Source of the DNA: Microbacterium enclense | GTDB taxonomy: Bacteria > Actinomycetota > Actinomycetes > Actinomycetales > Microbacteriaceae | Assembly (NCBI GenBank): GCA_038182865.1 | Contig: CP116226.1 | Coordinates: forward strand, 1,178,001 to 1,242,000 | Direction of reading: 5' to 3' | Length of the DNA: 64,000 nt | In this document: positions 61,004 to 64,000 of the stretch, one piece after another | Position numbering within the stretch: position 1 is the stretch's first letter | How the letters are laid out: every line of letters starts with the position of its first letter | The notes under the pieces: generated by a model | The model's database searches: none | What the model was told of the DNA's origin: nothing | Seen by the model: the letters and a program-made list of their open reading frames with translations, nothing else | Program-made: the position numbers and the translations under genes

Positions 61004-61456
61004 ATGGCAAAGCTGATTCTCACGAATGAGGTCACCGGGCTCGGTAGCGCCGGTGACGTTGTCGAGGTCAAGAACGGGTACGCCCGCAACTACCTCATCC
61101 CGCAGGGCTTCGCCGTGGCCTGGAGCCGTGGTGGCGAGAAGCAGGTCGCGTCGATCCGCGCCGCTCGCGAGTCCCGCGCGATCCACGACCACGAAGAGGC
61201 CGTGGCCCTGAAGAGCACGCTCGAGTCGAACACCGTCAAGCTCGCCGTCAAGGCCGGCAACGAGGGTCGCCTGTTCGGTTCGGTCAAGACCGCCGACGTG
61301 GCCGACGCCGTCAAGGCTGCCGGTCTCGGCGACCTCGACAAGCGCAAGATCCAGATCACCTCTTCGATCAAGTCGGTCGGCGAGCACGAGGCGACCGTTC
61401 GCCTGCGTGACGACGTCACCGCTGTGATCACCCTCCAGGTGGTCGCCGCGAAGTAA
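61004..61456 (+). CDS. rplI: Ribosomal protein L9
   Basis: A 150-residue two-domain protein: N-terminal domain KLILTNEVTGLGSAGDVVEVKNGYARNYLIPQGFA, a long central helix and a C-terminal domain beginning near NEGRLFGSVKTADVADAV. It ends the operon and is followed by a strong terminator. Confidence 0.97.
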   Translation: MAKLILTNEVTGLGSAGDVVEVKNGYARNYLIPQGFAVAWSRGGEKQVASIRAARESRAIHDHEEAVALKSTLESNTVKLAVKAGNEGRLFGSVKTADVADAVKAAGLGDLDKRKIQITSSIKSVGEHEATVRLRDDVTAVITLQVVAAK

Positions 61457-61470
61457 TTCGCGACGCACGA

Positions 61471-61508
61471 AAAGGCCCCGCTCCTGCTTCGGCAGGGCGG
61501 GGCCTTTT
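61471..61508 (+). terminator. Terminator of the rpsF-rplI operon
   Basis: AAAGGCCCCGC (61471-61481) pairs with GCGGGGCCTTT (61497-61507), with an inner CCTGC/GCAGG hairpin and a TTTTT run, giving a strong intrinsic terminator that could work both ways. The rest of the spacer to 61644 holds a TAGGCT -10 candidate near 61600 and a GGAG before the cupin ATG. Confidence 0.93.
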
Positions 61509-61644
61509 TCGCGTTCCGGGGCGGACGGCCGAGTCGGGGGCTCGGGGCGCGACGTGCCGCGGCAGGGGACTGCGTTTCTCTGGTCGATCGTCCGCGCCCT
61601 AGGCTGACCGAATCGACGACCCTCTGCAGACCGGAGCGCCCCGC

Positions 61645-62076
61645 ATGACCGATGACCGCCCCGCCACCGCTGTTCTCCTCGACCTCGAGCCGCACGCCGA
61701 GGGCGGGTGGTTCCGTCGCATGTGGACGGGCGGTTATGCGGTCGAGACGCCGACAGGGGAGCGTCCCGCCGCCACGTGCATCCACTACCTGCTGACGCCG
61801 GGGGAGGAGAGCGCATGGCACGTCGTGACGAGCGACGAGGTCTGGCTGTGGCACGGGCCGGGCAAGCTCGTGCTGTCTCTCGGGGGGAACGGGGAGGCGC
61901 CCGAGCTCGATCACACGGTGGTGCTGGGTCCGGACCTCGCGGCGGGGGAGAAACTCCAGTACACGGTGCCCGCGGGCATCTGGCAGGCGGCTCGCCTCGC
62001 GGCTGACGAGGAGGTCGTCGTGAGCTGTGTCGTCTCCCCGGGGTTCAGCTTCGCGGACTGGCGCCTCGCGGACTGA
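61645..62076 (+). CDS. Cupin superfamily protein, DUF985 type
   Basis: A 143-residue beta-barrel protein: LEPHAEGGWFRRMW, AATCIHYLLTPGEESAWHVVTSDEVWLWHGPGKL and VPAGIWQAARL. The conserved histidine and glutamate residues (HYLL, WHVV, DEVWLWH) resemble the DUF985 cupin pocket. A sugar or small acid ligand has been proposed for relatives; the function here is unknown. GGAG lies before the ATG. It is convergent with the ArsR gene. Confidence 0.88.
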   Translation: MTDDRPATAVLLDLEPHAEGGWFRRMWTGGYAVETPTGERPAATCIHYLLTPGEESAWHVVTSDEVWLWHGPGKLVLSLGGNGEAPELDHTVVLGPDLAAGEKLQYTVPAGIWQAARLAADEEVVVSCVVSPGFSFADWRLAD

Positions 62077-62109
62077 GGGGCTGGCGGCGGCATCCCGCTC
62101 GCGTGCCGA

Positions 62110-62418
62110 TCAGGATCGGAACCGTTCGCTCCAGCGGTCGAGCTCGTCGAGCATGAACGAGTCATTGAGCGTGTAAACGCGCTCGCGCCCGTGAAGCCCC
62201 ACGGTGATGAGGCCGGCCTCCTCGAGCTGACGAAGGTGCCGGCTCGTCGTCTGCCAACTGTGGTCCATCCGGCCCGCGATCCTCCCCGACGTCTGCGACC
62301 CCCCGTTTGCCCGCAGCGTCACCAGTATGGCGCGACGCGTTCGGTGTGACAGCGCGGCGAAGACCGCGTCGAGGCGATCCAGATCCGCCAGCCCCGGGAT
62401 CGGCTCAGGCGCCGGCAT
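62110..62418 (-). CDS. ArsR-type winged-helix regulator
   Basis: A 102-residue repressor. The DNA-binding domain is typical: DAVFAALSHRTRRAILVTLRANGGSQTSGRIAGRMDHSWQTTSRHLRQLEEAGLI, with the wing at GLHGRERVYTLND. No cysteine ligand set for metals is present, so a different signal is likely. Its start overlaps the end of the preceding gene by 14 bases, so the two are co-translated and probably autoregulated through the palindromes at 62754-62776. Confidence 0.9.
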   Translation of the reverse strand: MPAPEPIPGLADLDRLDAVFAALSHRTRRAILVTLRANGGSQTSGRIAGRMDHSWQTTSRHLRQLEEAGLITVGLHGRERVYTLNDSFMLDELDRWSERFRS

Positions 62419-62749
62419 GCACCGTCACCGGGACGAACTCGTCGAACACCAGGCCGCGATCCACGGTCGCCGGCGTGTGCGGCTCGACCAGGGCCGCGAG
62501 CCGTGTCCAGATCGGGATGAGGTCGGGGTGCTCGTGCGCGGGCCCCATCACCCCCGGACGCCAGCGAGCGAGCTCGATGTAGCGCAGCGGCTCCGCAACC
62601 GAGCGGAACAGGTGCGGCGTCTCGGGGGCGATGAATCCCAGTCGATGAAGTGCCGCCCAACTCTCGGGGATGACGCGTTCGAACTCGTCCGCGGCATCCG
62701 CTCGGACGTAATAGGTCCCGAAGGTGACCTCACTCAGATCCTCAGCCAT
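62405..62749 (-). CDS. Conserved hypothetical protein with an ArsR partner
   Basis: A 114-residue soluble protein. Visible segments are VTFGTYYVRADAADEFERVIPESWAALHRLGFIAP and YIELARWRPG, which resemble small antibiotic-biosynthesis-monooxygenase or dimeric ferredoxin-like proteins by their length and YYVRADAADEF opening; the match is weak. The ATG at 62749 lies seven bases after a TACAGT box (leaderless). A longer frame to 62770 would start inside the promoter. Confidence 0.75.
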   Translation of the reverse strand: MAEDLSEVTFGTYYVRADAADEFERVIPESWAALHRLGFIAPETPHLFRSVAEPLRYIELARWRPGVMGPAHEHPDLIPIWTRLAALVEPHTPATVDRGLVFDEFVPVTVHAGA

Positions 62750-62753
62750 GCCG

Positions 62754-62776
62754 CTTACTGTAAGCCACATGGCTTA
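62754..62776 (-). promoter_or_regulatory. Leaderless promoter covered by two palindromes
   Basis: CTTACTGTAAG (62754-62764) is a perfect palindrome around one base and contains the reverse-strand -10 box TACAGT (62757-62762). TAAGCC/GGCTTA arms lie at 62761-62766 and 62771-62776. Binding of the ArsR protein encoded downstream would block the promoter. Confidence 0.55.
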
Positions 62777-62797
62777 GCGATGGGAAGCGTCCCGCGA

Positions 62798-63163
62798 TCA
62801 GTCGATCGGCGAAACCCGAATGAGGTTCCCGTCGGGGTCGGCCACGACGAACGTGCGTCCGAAGACATCGTCGTGGGGCTCCTCGACGACGTGCACGCCC
62901 TTCGCCGTCCAGCGCGCGAAGAGGTCGTCGACGGCCGACGCTGCGCCGGGCACCATCAGTCCGAGCTCGCTGGTGCGAGGGGTGGCGGGGACGGCGTGCT
63001 CGGCGCGTCCCGTCCATACGGCGAAGAGCACGCCGGGGGCGACCTCGAAGGCGACGTAGGGCGGGCTGGTGAAGGTCGGTTCGATCTCGAAGAGGTCGCG
63101 GTAGAAGGCGGTCGCCGCCTCGGCATCCTGAACGTAGATGAGGAAGAGGTTCGGTGCGGACAT
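62798..63163 (-). CDS. VOC family (glyoxalase/dioxygenase-like) protein
   Basis: A 121-residue protein with the vicinal-oxygen-chelate fold: LFLIYVQDAEAATAFYRDLFEIEPTF at the N-terminus and RTFVVADPDGNLIRVSPID at the C-terminus. Metal ligands of glyoxalase I are only partly present. The catalytic role is unknown. AAGGAG lies before the ATG. It is divergent from a WYL-type regulator, which is the probable controller. Confidence 0.9.
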   Translation of the reverse strand: MSAPNLFLIYVQDAEAATAFYRDLFEIEPTFTSPPYVAFEVAPGVLFAVWTGRAEHAVPATPRTSELGLMVPGAASAVDDLFARWTAKGVHVVEEPHDDVFGRTFVVADPDGNLIRVSPID

Positions 63164-63218
63164 GGGCTGCTCCTTCGGTGGTCAATGACAGGACGGATCC
63201 AGCCGATCACCGAATGGC

Positions 63219-63231
63219 GACAGAACCTGTC
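63219..63231. promoter_or_regulatory. Palindromic operator between VOC and WYL-regulator genes
   Basis: GACAGAACCTGTC: arms GACAG and CTGTC around AAC. A further ATGACAGG copy (63185-63192) is inverted with respect to CCTGTCAT (63226-63233). The site lies 24 bases before the regulator GTG. It fits a site for the WYL regulator controlling both directions. Confidence 0.5.
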
Positions 63232-63254
63232 ATGTTTTCGATCAGACTTGTTCC

Positions 63255-64000
63255 GTGAAGGCATCCCGGCTGCTGCACCTGCTGCTCTTGCTGCAGACCC
63301 GCCAGCGCGTGACGACGACGGAGCTGGCGGAGCGGCTCGAGGTCTCCCGGCGCACGATCCTGCGCGACGTCGAGGCGCTTTCCGCCGCGGGAGTGCCGGT
63401 CTACGCTGAGCGGGGTCGCGCCGGGGGCATCGTGCTCGTGGCCGGCGCGCGACTGAATGCCTCGCACCTGGATCCGGGCGAGTTGGAGGCGCTGTCCGTC
63501 GCGGGGCTCGACGAGGCGCTCCTCGACCGGCTCGGACTGACCGCTGCTCGCCACGCGGCCGCGCGCAAGATCGCCGCCCGCGAGGCCACGACAGCGGGAG
63601 CCCCCGATGACGCGCGCTTGAGCGACGTCATCCTCGTCGACAGCACCCCGTGGCTGTCGGGTGCTCGGGCGGAGGTCGACGTCGCGGAGCTGGCCTGGGC
63701 ACTCCGCAGTCGTCGTCGCTTGCGCATCGAGTATCGGAGAAGCGCGGATGCCACTGCCTCGGCGCGCATGGTCGACCCCTACGGTCTGGTCGCCAAGGCG
63801 GGGCGCTGGTACCTCGTCGCCGATTCCGACGGGGAGGGGCGGCTGTTCTCCCTCGAACGACTCTCGGGCTACGAGATGCTCGACGCCCCCGCCATCCTGC
63901 GTGACAGCGAGACCCTCCGAACGGTCTGGGCCGCGTTGCGGCAGCGTACCGACTCACCGGGGGACATCATCGTGACGGCGCGGCTGCGAGCGAGTCGGCT
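63255..64000 (+). CDS. WYL/DeoR-type transcriptional regulator, cut by window edge
   Basis: About 248 residues are seen before the window ends. The helix-turn-helix (SRLLHLLLLLQTRQRVTTTELAERLEVSRRTILRDVEALSAAGVPVYAERGRAGG) is the YafY/HTH_11 type. A WYL domain follows, with GRWYLVADSDGEGRLFSLERLSGYEML. The GTG at 63255 gives the usual start just before the first helix. It is divergent from the VOC gene. Confidence 0.92.
   Translation, partial: MKASRLLHLLLLLQTRQRVTTTELAERLEVSRRTILRDVEALSAAGVPVYAERGRAGGIVLVAGARLNASHLDPGELEALSVAGLDEALLDRLGLTAARHAAARKIAAREATTAGAPDDARLSDVILVDSTPWLSGARAEVDVAELAWALRSRRRLRIEYRRSADATASARMVDPYGLVAKAGRWYLVADSDGEGRLFSLERLSGYEMLDAPAILRDSETLRTVWAALRQRTDSPGDIIVTARLRASR

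Noticed and set aside
1..64000. rRNA, tRNA, transposase, integrase or prophage genes
   Set aside because: Looked for characteristic sequences and found none I could support. A covariance-model scan would be needed to exclude small RNAs.

Overview
The window is high-GC actinobacterial chromosome around the replication origin. Gene order (gyrA, gyrB, a DciA-like gene, recF, dnaN, dnaA, then rpmH, rnpA, yidD, yidC, a jag-type gene, rsmG, parA, parB), protein sequences and start-site style point to Microbacteriaceae, most probably Microbacterium or a close relative. This assignment is by recognition only.

Layout. 1-9897 is the left arm, transcribed leftward away from the origin: a DUF3566 membrane protein (cut by the window edge), gyrA, gyrB, dciA-like, recF, dnaN and dnaA. 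DnaA boxes lie in both spacers flanking dnaA (8032-8481 and 9898-10194), so the origin is here. 10195-13270 is the rightward rpmH-rnpA-yidD-yidC-khpB-rsmG cluster. 13271-18426 is the oddest part: more than 5 kb with no convincing gene, holding six parS sites, the last of which overlaps the parA start, and about 0.6 kb of degenerate short tandem repeats. parA and parB follow. 20.3-29.2 kb holds a small conserved gene, trxB-trxA, murJ, a DUF6049 protein, a class I methyltransferase and a CCA-adding-type nucleotidyltransferase.

From 29 kb the content becomes accessory: a PadR/HAAS membrane-signalling operon; a GAF regulator with an ExaC-type aldehyde dehydrogenase and its DUF779 partner; a NarL-type two-component system next to a DrrAB-like ABC exporter; a two-gene cassette of a membrane protein plus a PD-(D/E)XK-like nuclease (38.9-40.7 kb); a three-gene operon of a small helical WXG100-like protein, a DUF1023 alpha/beta hydrolase and a lipoprotein (40.8-43.5 kb); an ATP-grasp ligase with an O-acetylhomoserine sulfhydrylase-like enzyme; two divergent sulfone/sulfonate-type flavin monooxygenases including an SfnG homologue; a phosphotransferase; and a six-gene transporter-monooxygenase-peroxidase locus resembling the KPN_01854/KPN_01858/Avi_7169 families (49.5-57.0 kb). 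Two adjacent DUF3137 paralogues follow.

The right end returns to core genes, rpsF-ssb-rpsR-rplI with a long leader, then small accessory genes: a cupin, an ArsR regulator with its upstream partner, a VOC protein and a divergent WYL-type regulator cut by the window edge.

Common threads: many start codons lie 6-7 bases after a TANNNT box (leaderless transcription); genes are often coupled by 4-base ATGA/GTGA/TTGA overlaps; the 7-mer GGATGCC/GGCATCC is far commoner than base composition predicts; and a long palindrome occurs twice between genes with compensating changes. No rRNA, tRNA, CRISPR array, transposase or prophage gene was recognised.
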